Under the pieces are notes generated by a model, which saw only the letters and a program-made list of their open reading frames with translations, made no database searches and was not told where the DNA came from. From Burhinus oedicnemus (lineage: Eukaryota; Chordata; Aves; Charadriiformes; Burhinidae): a stretch of DNA of 64,000 nt. Shown here piece after piece: positions 45,127 to 57,652 of this stretch. Every line of letters starts with the position of its first letter. Position 1 is the stretch's first letter. The stretch is from contig VFFE01007605.1 in NCBI GenBank assembly GCA_008921705.1, forward strand, positions 4,513,698 to 4,577,697. The letters run 5' to 3'. The translations under genes were made by a program, and so were the position numbers.

Positions 45127-48100
45127 GGATGAAGCAGTATTCTGTGTTGGCTTTAATGTTGGTTTGAAGCTGATCAGCAAATCCAACGTAAACGCATGGA
45201 GAGCTGGCAGGAGGCAGGCGAGGTGATGGACCTGGGGTTACCACTGCTGGGGCATTGATTCCTGCTGCCGTGATCTGGTCGGTAACGCCGTGGGAGTACG
45301 TAATCAAATCCTGTCCGGCTTCGGCATAACTTGGAAGGCACAGACACATGGCAATAAGGGAACGTGAAGCAGCTCGGTGCGTGCGGGTGGGCTGGAGGGA
45401 TTCCTGCGTGCCCGTACCACGGCGGGTGGGCAGAACCCCCTGCTGCCACCGTCACACCGGCTCTGCTGTGCAAGCCTGGCCACAGGGATGGGAGAGGTTG
45501 AATTAAGCGGGAATTAGACACCCTGGGAGTAAATCCTGTGGTTTGAAGGAGCAAACCTGACTGTGATGATCAGGGTTACTGCAGCGAGGAGCGTCCGTGG
45601 CTGTTTCAAACCTGCAGGGGCGGGTGGTGCTGCGTATCGCTGGAGCCAGGTACAGGGTCACCGTGCCATAAATAAGAAGTTATGATGTGCTGCGTGAACC
45701 TTGAGTCAGCTGGGTGTAAAATATCGCTTCCCGTAAATCAGGGTGAAGCAGCAGAGGCACGCAGCGCTGAGCGGCAGACAGGCTGGTGCAGTCTCTTCCA
45801 GGCAGGTCTGGATAAAGAAAGCAACTAATCCCAAACTAGGGCACAAGTGCATTCCCCTTTCCCCGAAAACTGGCAAAACAGAAGTCTTTTAGTTCTCTTA
45901 CAGAAAGCTGCGGCAGCATTTAACCCACTGAAAATTAAAAACGTCACTGAGGGAACTTCCTTGGAAAGCAAGTAATGGCTGCGAGGGAACTGTTTTATCA
46001 GAAGCCCAGTTTTCTGCTGAAAAAAAAGCAGATTGACAGAAAAGTTTTGGCTCATCCTCATGCTTATGCAGTGAAGCGGGCAGAGCGCTTCCCACCCAGC
46101 TAATTGCAGCCTAATAGCAGTCATAATTTTGACTGCTGGACTGTGTACGTAGAAAACTGCTCTGATGTCCAGGTACTATAAAATGCACTCATAAGAGATT
46201 TGAACCATCTTGCTAAATTAATCCTGATCTACAGTGTAATAAGTTGCTAACGCAGATATATTTGATTTAATTATGACTGTTTAACAAATCCAGCTGGCGC
46301 TTTGCTTTTGGAGTTGAGTTACAGCCAGTATTTCCTAGACTTATTTATGTAATTTAGTTTTATTTTAGTCTTACTCTTTTGACCCTGCAAGTAACCCTTC
46401 CAGCTGCCACGTGGGGCATATTCTGCTGTCCCACGCTCCACCGATAGGAAGAAATGGCCGAAGTGTGACTTCCTGGCAGTGGGGGGAGAATAAAGTCTTC
46501 CCGTTAGGTATATCTAACAGCGTTGTAACATAATACATTTTGAAAAGGGATATTCAGTGGGGACACCTCCTGAGGTACTCAGCCGTAGCTTTTTGCCTGG
46601 TCTCGTTTGTTTCCGGAGCGCTTCCCTCCCCTGCTTTGGTGCTTACCTTGCACCCGCCGTGGCCCCTGCATTGCCTGCAGAGGAATCCCGCAACCCACGC
46701 TCAGGCTGCGCCGCGGCACTTCCCGGGGCATTGGCTCTTCTCAGTCACTCACAACCTTTTGTGGTTTCCTATCTTCAGCCCTTTGCATCTGAACCTCTCC
46801 GAGTGCCCCATAAACATTAATGAAGGGGCTTAATATGCATCTGCAGGCTAGGAAAAATGTGGGGATTCCTGGTTTTATAGATGATGAAAGTACAGAATAG
46901 AGAGGAAAAGCAAATAGTGGCAGGCTTCCTGATCCTAATCTTCTGCTTGAAGCGTTGCATCGCGCTTCCTGTTGATGCAGAGCGGTTCCCCTGATGACCT
47001 TCATTATATTGTTGATTCACACGATTTAGGTGAATGAAATTATCGGGAGATACTTAGCTAGATAGTCAGGCGGCCTAGATGTTTCCGTACTCTTGGTTTT
47101 GCTGTGTTGTTTTAATTTAATTGCTAGAATGAACCAAGCCTTGATTAAGGCGATAATTAGATATTCAGGTGTTCCTGAGATGAAGCACTATTCCTACAGA
47201 AATTCTCAGACAGGTGAAAAATAAATGGTATGTCGCATGGGAGAAATGGGAGCTGGATGCTTTTGGGCATGCGGACGTAGACGTGCACCCGCGAACAGGC
47301 ACCGCCGGCAGGTTGTCAAGCAGCCACGCAGAACGAGCTGTTGCCCATGGGCCCCCGTAGCCTGCAGAGGTGGCAACTAGCCGGGCAACTTCTGGGGGCT
47401 GCTGGAAATTTCTAACAGGAGCTGGTGCTGAGCACGGGAAGCGCCCAGGTAAGGGTTTCTTCAGAGTCAGGGGTTTCATCCACGTTGGCATGCACAGGGA
47501 TTGCAAGCCTTTTACATCCTGGAAAAATAGAAACAAACCGGCTAGGGAAGCAGGAAAACGTATGTCTGTGTGCTGGATCAGGCCCACGTGGCAAAGTACT
47601 ACGGACAAAAGGAGCGAATGCCCTGAACCTGGTGGAGGCTACCAGCAAGGCGCCGAATTTCCAGCTCACCTGCTGGCATTTGTAATCCTGGCGGATTGTA
47701 GCACCCTTGATGTGTGCCGCTTTCTATTTCTGATTAATTGTTCTCATGTAATTGTCTTTGAATTGTCTCTTGCTTTCTTCTGCGCCTTCAGAACCGCAGG
47801 GCTGAGGTCGCCCTGCTCGTGGAGTGCTCTGTCTGCCAGAGCTGTGGGCGATGGCTTTAGCTCATCCTCCTCAACATCTCTGTCCTCACTGGGTATCTGG
47901 GCTCTTCTAGAAAACATGACCTTAGGAATGCATTTGCTATTGAGAAATGCTGCAATAAACATTTTAAGGTAATTAGGTAATAAGGGAGGAGGCTGGGGTT
48001 TACTCCAAATGATGCAAATCCATCTGGGGGGGTTTCGTGGGAGAGCATGGCATCACGTGAATTCGCAACAGATGCATTTTGATTAAAACGAAAAATAACC

Positions 48101-49572
48101 TGAAAATATGAGTCAGCGGTTTATCACGTGTAAGGCTGACTCGGGTATTTCTCAGGGCTGTAATAGCTGCTGGCTGTGCCCCGTCCCTCCTGCAGCCCTG
48201 CCCTGCCTTTTGCACTTGCAGGTGGGTGCTGCCTGGGCACAGTGGGAATTCACCCGGCGCTGAGCCTGAGCTGGGAGCTTGAGCTGCCAAAATTCAGTGA
48301 TATAACCAACTATTGAGACTGAGCCACCGAGAGCTGGAAGGGCATCCTCAGGAACTGCCAAGGCTTTGCCCAGCGCATCTCTCGGGAAGCTGGAAGTAAA
48401 GGGTGGGTACCCCAGGTCTGCGGGGCTGTTACCAGGCTGGCGATTCTTGAGCTTTTTGATCCATCTACCAACAACCCCAAATGTCATGGGCTGCACAAAC
48501 CCTGACACCAATTTCCACTTTTCAATTTTTTGGGTTGGTTTTTTTTTGGCAGCAGGGTGACCACAGCGTGTTTCCAGTAGCATCACAATGAATTTCTAAC
48601 GGTAGCGTTCATACCCCTGTGATTTTGTGGCTGTTTCGTTTGCGTGGGAAGGATGTGTGGGTGGGATTGCGCATGCTGGGGGGTGCATGGGGTTACAACG
48701 GTCTGGAGGAGCTAGGGCTGAGACCAGCATTACGCAGTGGTTTCAGTGTCATTGAACTGGAAAGCTCTGGGTTTTGTTGGGGCTGAGTGGTGTACGTCCA
48801 AGATGGATGAGGAAGCGAGTGTTGGGGGATCAGCTGAGAACTAGGCTCTCGTAGTCTGTCCTCAAAAGCAAACGCGACATCCGCATCTCTGGAAAGGGGC
48901 TGTTCCCTGGAGCCTGGGCCAGGCTGGTTCAGGAGCCTCTGAGGTATTTTTCTCGAGCTGAGTGTGTCAGACGAGGGTGCGTATGAAGTCTCTCCTCAGC
49001 AATCCCCCCATCTTTTAGGTTTTAAAGCTTTTGGGCAATTTTGCTGTGAGAAAGTTCACTGTATGGACCTGATGTGAGAACAGGAAGGGCCTGAAGTAAC
49101 ATTTGCGTATTAAAAAAAAAAAAAAAGTCAAAGAATCAAAGCAGCAATTGAAAAAGGGAAGAAAAACACTTGAGTACATCAAATGTCTGCTCGTCTTTGA
49201 TGCTCTGAGCACAAGTACGTTCGTCCTCCATCCTCCCCTTGTGTGTTTTATTAATAACCTCTGAACTTGCACTACATGGTGAGCTCTCCAGGGCAGGTTG
49301 CTGCTGCCCTGGCTGGAGCTTGGGGCAGCTCTGGACCCCATGGAGTGAATTAGTACATGGGGAAAAAAACCCAGGATGACTCCTCATCCACAGCGGTCAG
49401 GACCCAGAGCTGGTTCCAGAGCCTGAGTTCAGCTGTAGCACTCCCAGAAGCGCCAGACACCTCCAACCTGCTCCGAACCTAGGCTTGGTGGTTTATGAAT
49501 GTGCAAGAGTGAAGAATTAGAGGTCAATCCTCTGCTGTTGTAAACTCTAAGTGTAATATCAGCAGTTGCTTG
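45127..49572. other. Intergenic; AT-rich possible conserved segments
   Basis: No exon or RNA gene was recognised. AT-rich segments at 46105-46380 and 47015-47180, with TAATTA-type cores, stand out from GC-richer flanks and may be non-coding elements. Open frames near 47400-47970 lack any family signature. Confidence 0.45.
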
Positions 49573-49830
49573 ATCATAGAGTCATAGGATCATTTAGGTT
49601 GGAAAAGACCTTTAAGATCATCAAGTTCAACCGTTAACCTGGCACTGCCAAGTTACCACTAAACCATGTCCCTCAACACCACAACTACTCGTCTTTTAAA
49701 CACCTCCAGGGATGGCAACTCCACCACTTCCCTGGGCAGCCTGTTCCAATGTTTGATAACCCTTTCAGGGAAGAAATTTTTTCCAATATCTAGTCTAAAC
49801 CTCCCGTGGTGCAACTTGAGGTTGTTCTGT
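49573..49830 (-). mobile_element. CR1 LINE 3' end, minus orientation
   Basis: The reverse-complement terminus (ATCATAGAGTCATAGGATCATTTAGG) has diverged octamers. The minus strand encodes [35 protein letters not shown] and ends LRDMV with a stop. It is a dead, 5'-truncated fragment. Confidence 0.93.
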
Positions 49831-52800
49831 GTACATCCAAGACTCTTGCATAGCTCTTTGGGTACCACGGGGTTCGAGTTGGAGATCTGTAGGGCTGCCG
49901 ACAAATGGAGCTTTCTGTGCTGGGCAGGATGTTGCTAGCACACGTCCGGAGTGTGCGTCTGCTTGTGCAGCAACTCCCCGCCCGTGTAATTTCCTCCGCC
50001 TTCCCCTGTGCTTTCAAGCAGTGCAATAGCTCAGAGCCTTGGCACATACCAGGCACACAGTGAAGTCCCCAGCAGAACGGGGAGCCCAACGCAGGCTCAA
50101 CAACGGGCGTAAAAATGGAAGAAAAATAGTATTGCCTTCAGTCCCCAAAGCATGTACCCAGCAGGAGGCCAGCTGGGAACTGCCTTTCCATGGAGAAGCA
50201 CCCAAATCCTTACCCTTTTAGTTCTGAAGGTGCTGAGTCTGCTCTACGAAGACAGTTTTTGATGAGCTGTTGGTAATAAGTCGGGTCCCCCCCTCCCAGC
50301 CTGCTCTACCCGCTCTGGGAGCTGGCACCGTTCATAAGAAATGCTGCGACTGGGCTGGGCAGATAGGCACAATGCCAAGACAAGTTGCCTTTTGGTTGAC
50401 CTAGGAAGAGTAAAAATGTTGGGCTTAGTATGGAGAAAAAGAGCTACTTGGAGGAAGTTATGAAAAAGATCACACAAATATGTCTGTGAACTTGGCCGCT
50501 GTACAGCAGTGGTGCCGAAAATATCTGCCGAAACCAGGCTGTGTCGTGGTGAGCAAAGCTTGAGAGTGCTGCGGCTTCTGCTGAAGCATGAGGAGCAGGG
50601 GGTGACAGGAGGAAGGTGATGCCACATCTCATGGCGAGGGCTCGCTCTGTCTTGAGGAATTCACCTGTTCTAGCATCTTGCACGTTTGAAGGTCAACTTG
50701 CATTTATTGGCTTGTTTTTAGACAGGTTCAAAAGGTATTTGCGTGAACTTTGGGAGAAAAAAAAAAAAACATAAGCAAATGAAACACATTCTCCACAGGA
50801 AATTTTGACATAACTACTGTGACTCAACTGATTAATATTAGCTGTATTACATAACTGTTGGTCTCGATGCTTTCTTCTTATCTTTTCTTGTGAGTGTGCT
50901 GCTGGACATCAACAGAGATGAAAGAATGTCAGGTATGAAGCTGAAATTTTCAGGTTTTCAGTCACCCTTTCAATATGCAGCATAAGAAGGGTCTCCACTG
51001 AACCCAGCGCCGGGGGCAGTCACCCACCGTGGTGCTCCTTGGCACCAAAACAGGGCAGGGTGCATCGGGAAGCAGGGTTTCATCCCTTGGGAATGATCTC
51101 TAGTGGTGATGAACATACATGGGGTAGGACCAAGTTTTAATTAAAGGTTAAATAGTTTGTGTTATGAGCAATGTAGTCTGGCCAAGGACTCTGATCACAG
51201 AAGTGGAGTCAGAAGATGCAAAAATTATTTAGAAACTTCATGGCTTGATGGTAGCTTAGGTGGATACAGATTACAGTCAGGCTGAGCAAAAATTAAATAT
51301 TTCAGTTTATTTTAAAAAGACAGATGTTCTTTTGTGTTTGTTTTGTTTTGTTTTTTTAATAATCACAACTGAAACATTTTATTTTATATTTATATGGGTT
51401 GATTTAAGCGAAATTCGAATGTACGTGTGGGAAATTCCCTTTTGATCTAAATCATGTTTTCTGAGACAAAAGCGCTGTGATGACAAAGTTCCAAACAACT
51501 CAGGTTTCCACACTTGGTTTAGTTATTCGAGACAAATGATGCTCTGCACGTTAAAGTGTTTGATTTCATCTTGTGTCATGATGTGACTGAGCGATCCCTG
51601 TATGTCCACATGCTTGTTGTTGCCAGTAAATGGTGTTGGCTGCGTATGAGGTGCAGGTGACAGATACCATGAGAGCGATGCCAGTTTATATGACTTTCCG
51701 TTAGCTACAGAAACAAGTAGGACTCCCACCAGCCACCACTATTGTACAGGGAAATTCAGCCTAAACGTGGTCTGCAGCCCTGGAAATACAGGGTAGAAAT
51801 GCTGCTGCTTCCCAGGATGATGCATGAGTCAATCCCAGCTGAATCTAAGTGGCTGAGAAGGGATCAAGCTTCTCCAAAGGCTTGTCCTGGAATTTACATT
51901 AGCTATTTCCACCTTTCTCTTTAGCAGCTGTGCCTTTTGTTACTGGCAGAGTAACTACTCCAACTAGCCATCAAAAAAAAAAAAAAATAGACTTTGAAAC
52001 TGTTTACCGTGTGACTGAGGAAAGTCCATCTGCTGTTGTGAGCCATCTTTACAGGTAATACCGCTCAAAGTCTTGGCGGCTATCCTTTAAATGACAGGCA
52101 TACTGGCTTTCATCTCTAAACATTTTGTGTAGGTGGATAACTTGTGAAATAGGAATACGGGTAATTCTGATATAGAGGACAACAGGAAGAGGAGCTGGGC
52201 TGAGGAAACCAAGGAACATGTGTGTGCTGTAGGACCTCTGTGTCCCTGCATGGAAGATATGTATGAAGGTGTCCTGAAAATGGTACCATCACTTTGGATT
52301 TAAAGACCTTGTTTAAATGGGCGGTGGATGCACCTTGTTGCGGCTGCATGGGGAATACTGTTAAGAAAAGAGACCTTAAAGAAGGGGTTGCCTTTTTATG
52401 CCACTTGTCAAAATCGTTATTCCAACATCACTGACTAGAGGCTTTACAAGAATGTGTTCTTTCATTTTTCCAGTGTTATTCTGTCTGATGGTTGTTGCTT
52501 ATTAATATTGTTCAAGGAGTTTTGCATCATTCAAAGGGTGTGTTTTGTGTTGGAGGGGGAACATCCAGCTGGCTATTGACAGGATACCATTAAGCAGTGC
52601 CTTCAGCACTATTAAAGAAAATAATCTGAAATACGTACCATATACAAAGTTTTTAGAGGACCAGAACAATCTGACTTACTGCTCGTTATTTACATTCCCT
52701 TTTCCAGAGAGTGAAAATGCTGGAAATGAAGGAGAGGAGCTACTTTGCAGAATTTCCATTGGTTTTATAGACTGAATTTCAAATTTGTAGAAATCCACCC

Positions 52801-53126
52801 CCGGAAGGGGCTGCTGGTGAAGCTGGGGGCTCGTCCATCCAGTCAGTGTCACAGGGAATGGCCAAAGCTGGAACCAGTTCCCGAAGTGTTCATGGTCTGG
52901 TGGCTCACCAGGACTTTGATTCGAGACATCAGACTCTAATCAATGAGTTTTGGGAGGTGTGCGCATGGCTGCGTGGACCATCTCGAATAGTGTCTGTCTG
53001 TCAGTAAGGAGCTGGTCCATCTGCCCGGTCATGCCAACGGTCCTATGTGCTGGAGAGCATGCAGGTATGAAACTGGGCTTTTCCTCCATCAAATAAAACA
53101 CTTTAAAATCAAGTTCTATGCATATA

Positions 53127-53128
<2 letters not shown>
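49831..53128. other. Intergenic, no supported exon
   Basis: No recognisable gene. The last part, ending with AATAAA at 53092-53097, directly precedes the long poly-A tract and could be a retrocopied 3' UTR. Confidence 0.45.

Positions 53129-53180
<52 letters not shown>
53129..53180 (+). repeat. Pure poly-A tract (52 A)
   Basis: Fifty-two uninterrupted A begin 32 nt after an AATAAA hexamer (53092-53097). The spacing is that of a polyadenylated transcript end, suggesting a retroposed tail, but no target-site duplication was spotted. A simple expanded A microsatellite is the alternative. Confidence 0.95.
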
Positions 53181-53182
<2 letters not shown>

Positions 53183-56100
53183 TCTGATTACGGGAGATGA
53201 AGAGTGCATGTGCTCAGAGACTATCGTTAGGCTGTCTCCGAGGTGGTGGGGAGAGTATCTGTGTCGTTTCCCCTGTTCTGTCTTGTTGCATTTTGGATTG
53301 GGCCCCCACGTAAACACTATAGATATATCAGCTGTTGGACCTCTTCCAGCCTGCTCCTCCAACGTCACGCATGAGCAGACATTGCTGAGCAAGAAAAAAA
53401 GTTGGTTTTGTTTTTTTAATGTGCAAGATAACAAGACATAAAGACTCGGGGTGATTTATGGCTGTAATATGTAATTTTTATTTTAGTCTATTGATTTTTT
53501 TGTTCAGTTTTATATTTGTATCTGGATAGCATGTTCCCTCTACTTCATACAGCTGTTCTTCAAAGTATAAGTTTTCCATCATGCCAGTGCTGAACTTCAT
53601 GGCTTCGTACAACAGAATTTAGAAATTTATCACAAATAAGTGGTATTTTCAAGTGGCCATCCACCATCGCAGTATTTGTCATGAAATAAGGACAGACTTT
53701 TGGATTCTGATGTTATTTTTTATGCACTTAGCACTGATGTAACCTTAATTACACCACTTAAATTAATTCTCACTTACATGAGAAAAAAGTAGGACAGTGT
53801 TGGGCTCATTTCATTTTTATTCAGAATAATAGAATGGCTTATTCAGTCAGCAAGGAGTAATACAGATTTATCTTCTTTTGCAAGAGTATGATAAATTTGA
53901 TTAATCTGATCTTGTGGTCATGAAGATTAGTCCATCTGATATGACACAGAGCTGTTTGATCCTTGTACTAGAAGGGGTTGTTTCAAGGCCAAGACCTCTC
54001 TCTGCAGATGCTGTGCAGGCAATGGTGACTTCTGCTGTTAAGTATCAGGCTCTTCTCTAGTTCTGCTTCCCACGCTAGACGTGGCTCCAATCTTACCCTG
54101 CCTGTTCACGTGGAGATGTTGCACACTTCAAGAGCTCAAAAGGGAAAGTTCAGATTTGGTCCTAAGCTTGGACAATGCTAGTGACAGATCCAAGACTGAA
54201 ATCACCAAGAGATCAGGTCTTCGTTTCCTGCATGAGTGCTTCTGGCTCTTTTCACATTAGAGCAGGTTTGTTTTCTGCTGCTTGGCAACAAGATCCTGGA
54301 GTCCACCGCCAACGTGACGCAGAGTTAGGTCAGGAGTCCCCTAGGTGTCCATCTGCTCCCACCGACAGGAATGGAGCCCAGCGCAGCCATCCACAGCAGT
54401 AAGGGGAGGCCAAGTGGCAGAGACCTTGGCAACATCCTTTGCAAACTGGGCAATATGGGATTTGGAGCCCAGGGAGAATGTTTCACTGGGAGGCAAAACC
54501 ACTACGATGGTATTCTGTAAGCGTCCCAAACGATGGATAACCCAAAATGTCTGAAATGGTCTAGTTGTGTGGTACGCTGGGTGCCTGGAGACACCCTGGA
54601 AGGTGTGCTGCTTCACCAGGGACTTCTTCAATGCTTTTCTCGTTTTTCATCTGCTAGCAAAGCCTTCAACATGACAACGAGCAAGACGGACAAAGTGCAG
54701 CTCGGGCATCTTACACAGCACAAGGCTTTGTGGGTGTAAGGTTCTGGGGTTACAGGAAATTAGATTACTGCAAGAGGTATCTCCTTGCCAAGGAGATGTG
54801 TCCAAACCTACCTGACACCCGAGGCTGCCTGAAATCAAACCTCGGTGATGCACGTTGAATATGCTACTTTGGGCCCACTGGAACTGAGCAGACGTCCAAG
54901 AAGGACATAGGTTGGCTTGGTTGAAAGGTACTTGAGCCTTTTGAACATTTCAAAAATCACAAAAACGTAGAAAATTTCACATAGAGACCTTGTGTCCCAT
55001 CCCCTTCCCCCATCTCACCTTGATTTCTGGTACTCACTGTTTGGTTTGGCTAAAATCAGCAGTGAAAGGGTAGTATTTCCAATTTCTCATTCTGACCCAA
55101 ACGAGAAAATGTGGAGAAGCATTTTGAATCTTTCTAAGCTGAAGTCTCTTTTTTTCAAGCCTGTAAGCAGGTAAAGGGAAATTCGCTTTTTGATGTATGA
55201 CACAGATACCCAAAACACTTAACTCACCTTGGGTAAAAAAATATTATGAGGTTGTCCTGCCTTTAAATACTCTGGCTTCTGGAAGCAAAGCCAGCTCAGC
55301 CCATCCCACAGCAGGCACAGGGACAGGAGTAAGACCTTTTTTTCAAAATAAAATTAAATACTGGAGTGGTGCTGGACCTGCTTCTTGAGACTGGGAAGGT
55401 TTTTCTCTTCCTACTCTTTTTTTTAATTAAAGTTCCTTCTTGAGTTATGAGTCTTGGGTTTTCTAGTGGAATATAGCGTGTGTGACATGGGACTTTCCAA
55501 AAAAGGCATCTGATTCGGTTGCTGTGTTCTCTCTCCTGCTGGCCCTGATGGAGAAGCTAATATTTCCCCATAATCTTGCCAAAGTTCATCTTCCTATGTG
55601 GTCTACTTCATAATCTTCTTCATTAACAAAGAGAAAATTATTAGTTTGTGATTTTTTCTGGAGCAGAGGAAACTTCCTGTGAAGTTTTTCATCTTATATT
55701 TGATTTAAAAATACAAGGGATTAGAAGGGGTTGAAAGCAAACAAAAATATTTGTATAAATTATCTGTTTTCCACAGCAATTGTCCATGTTTTTGTGATTT
55801 GTGGAAAACTGCTTTGCTCCTCTTCTGATCCAAACAGCTTTTTCTACACTTTTCGGACAAAGTTTTTCTGTCTTCTGCTGAAGAAAGCCAGGTGTCATTT
55901 GTGGGTTTTTCTTTTTCCTTTGGAGGCAAAGTGAAAATTTCTTTCACATCTGCTATTTTTCCTCCACAAGCACCGTCATTTTTCTGAGCCCTTTTCCAGT
56001 GCCTCCTTTGTTAGGGGACAGAATCATTCCAGTGATATAGAACTGTTTGTTTTGGGAGAAAATGCGAATTATTGCTCAGGAGGGACTGCTTCTTTTGTGT

Positions 56101-57594
56101 TTTCCCATGGTAGATCTGCATTCCCGGGCACGATGGGTTCCCCCCATGGACCTTTATCATCTCCTGGCTGCGTGGTCCGTTACCAGCTTGGGGATGAAGC
56201 GTGAGGAGCAGAAACTCGCTGTGCACAGCCCAAGCGGCGAAAGATACTGCCTCTGCTCCGCTCCTGCCCCAGCCCGACATCCTCTGCGACTTTCAAGCAA
56301 ATCACTCAGTCTCTTTGCATCGCCCAGCTATCCTCGTCCGGGGCGATCACAGCTTTCTTGCTCGCAGGGTGCTGCGGGGGACCTTCGAGCTTCCATGGTG
56401 GATTCGCCGGTCGAAGCGGAGCGCTGCGTGCTGGGCTGGGCTGGGCTGCGCGAGGGGAAGCAGCTTGTGGGAAAGGTACGAGGCGGAGAAATAAGCGGTG
56501 CTTCGAAAAAGCTGCCGCAGGCTCTGAGCAAGCTCAGGAGGGGAGTTCCTGAGATGGAACCGCAGGAGCCGCCGTGTGGATGGGCACCCGGGAGCGTTGC
56601 TGCTGGGAGATGCAGCTCCTGGGAGGGACTCGGGGTTTGGGAACGCGGTCTCTGTGCCCCCATCTCTGACACCCTGGCCCTCGCTTTTATTTCAAACCCT
56701 GTCTGGGTGCTGCACCCTGTTAAATAGTGTATCTGGGAAACAATCAGCCAGAGGCTGGAGCTTATCCCTGTGCCAGAGCCGTCTCTAGGATCTTCAGTGA
56801 CACACAACTCCCCGCCTTGGTTCATATTTCTCATTATACACAACTCGCTTCAATTTTATTGCTTAGGTAGCCATAAACTGTAGAGCTTCAGATACCTCCT
56901 CACTATTTCTAGCCAGCAGCGAGCCCTGCATTAGTCACTTTGTGATACTCCAAGCCATCACACAGGACGAGGCGTGGGCAGCCTGCGAGTCCCGGCATGG
57001 TCGGACACCTCCAGCTGGTTCTTATTACAAGCTGGACGGTGTGCGAGGTGTGTCCTGTCCAGGGGTTTAAACATTATCTCAGGTCATGGGGAAAGCAGAT
57101 CTTAGATGCTTAAAGCACCTCAAGACAGTTCAGGAGGGGAGGAATAAGGGTAATTATTTTACATGGTGAGCTGGGTAAGCTGGAATGGATAAACTTTGGG
57201 AAAGCAAAGACTCCCGCAGCTGTTGGTGGAGGGCTACAAAAATCTTTGGCTCCCTGATCTAAGTTTTCATCTTCCAGTTGGACTTCAAGGAGAGAATTTT
57301 TATCTTGGAAATGACTTCAGCATGGGAGCATTAGAAAAATGCAGTTCTCCATCTTCATGTCTTGCCAGGCCTGCTGTCCACCTCACGTGGGATGGTTTCT
57401 AATGTGAGGAAGATGGCGGCGCTTTCCCACCGCAAGGGAATATAGCCAGAATAAGGTTGCGAGATGGGAACGTGGTTGGCAGGGTGTAGCCAGACCTGTC
57501 AGTGGTCACTTCAGTGGCAGTGTTTGGAGAAGAACTTTATAAAATATACCAAAGGTAACACGCTGTCAGCTGTCTTGATGGCAGTGTTGTAAAA
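53181..57594. other. Intergenic, no supported exon
   Basis: AT-rich at 53430-53960, mixed thereafter. A CpG-richer patch lies at about 56330-56640. Open frames at 54341-54631 (minus), 56047-56727 (plus) and 56328-56843 (minus) show no recognised domain and overlap each other on opposite strands. Confidence 0.45.
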
Positions 57595-57652
57595 ACATAT
57601 ATATACATATATATACACATACACACATACATACGCACCCCACACACACTTG
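57595..57652. repeat. Compound TA/CA microsatellite
   Basis: Interrupted TATATACA and CACATACA units run from about 57595 to 57652 and end in a (CA)n stretch. The tract is imperfect, so probably only moderately variable. Confidence 0.85.

Noticed and set aside
54170..54740. Open frames on both strands near 54.3 kb, considered as a pseudogene
   Set aside because: The translations have plausible composition but match no family I recognise, and neither strand has splice or stop context that favours it.
56047..56843. 226-codon plus and 171-codon minus open frames
   Set aside because: They overlap on opposite strands in a CpG-richer patch and have no recognisable domain.
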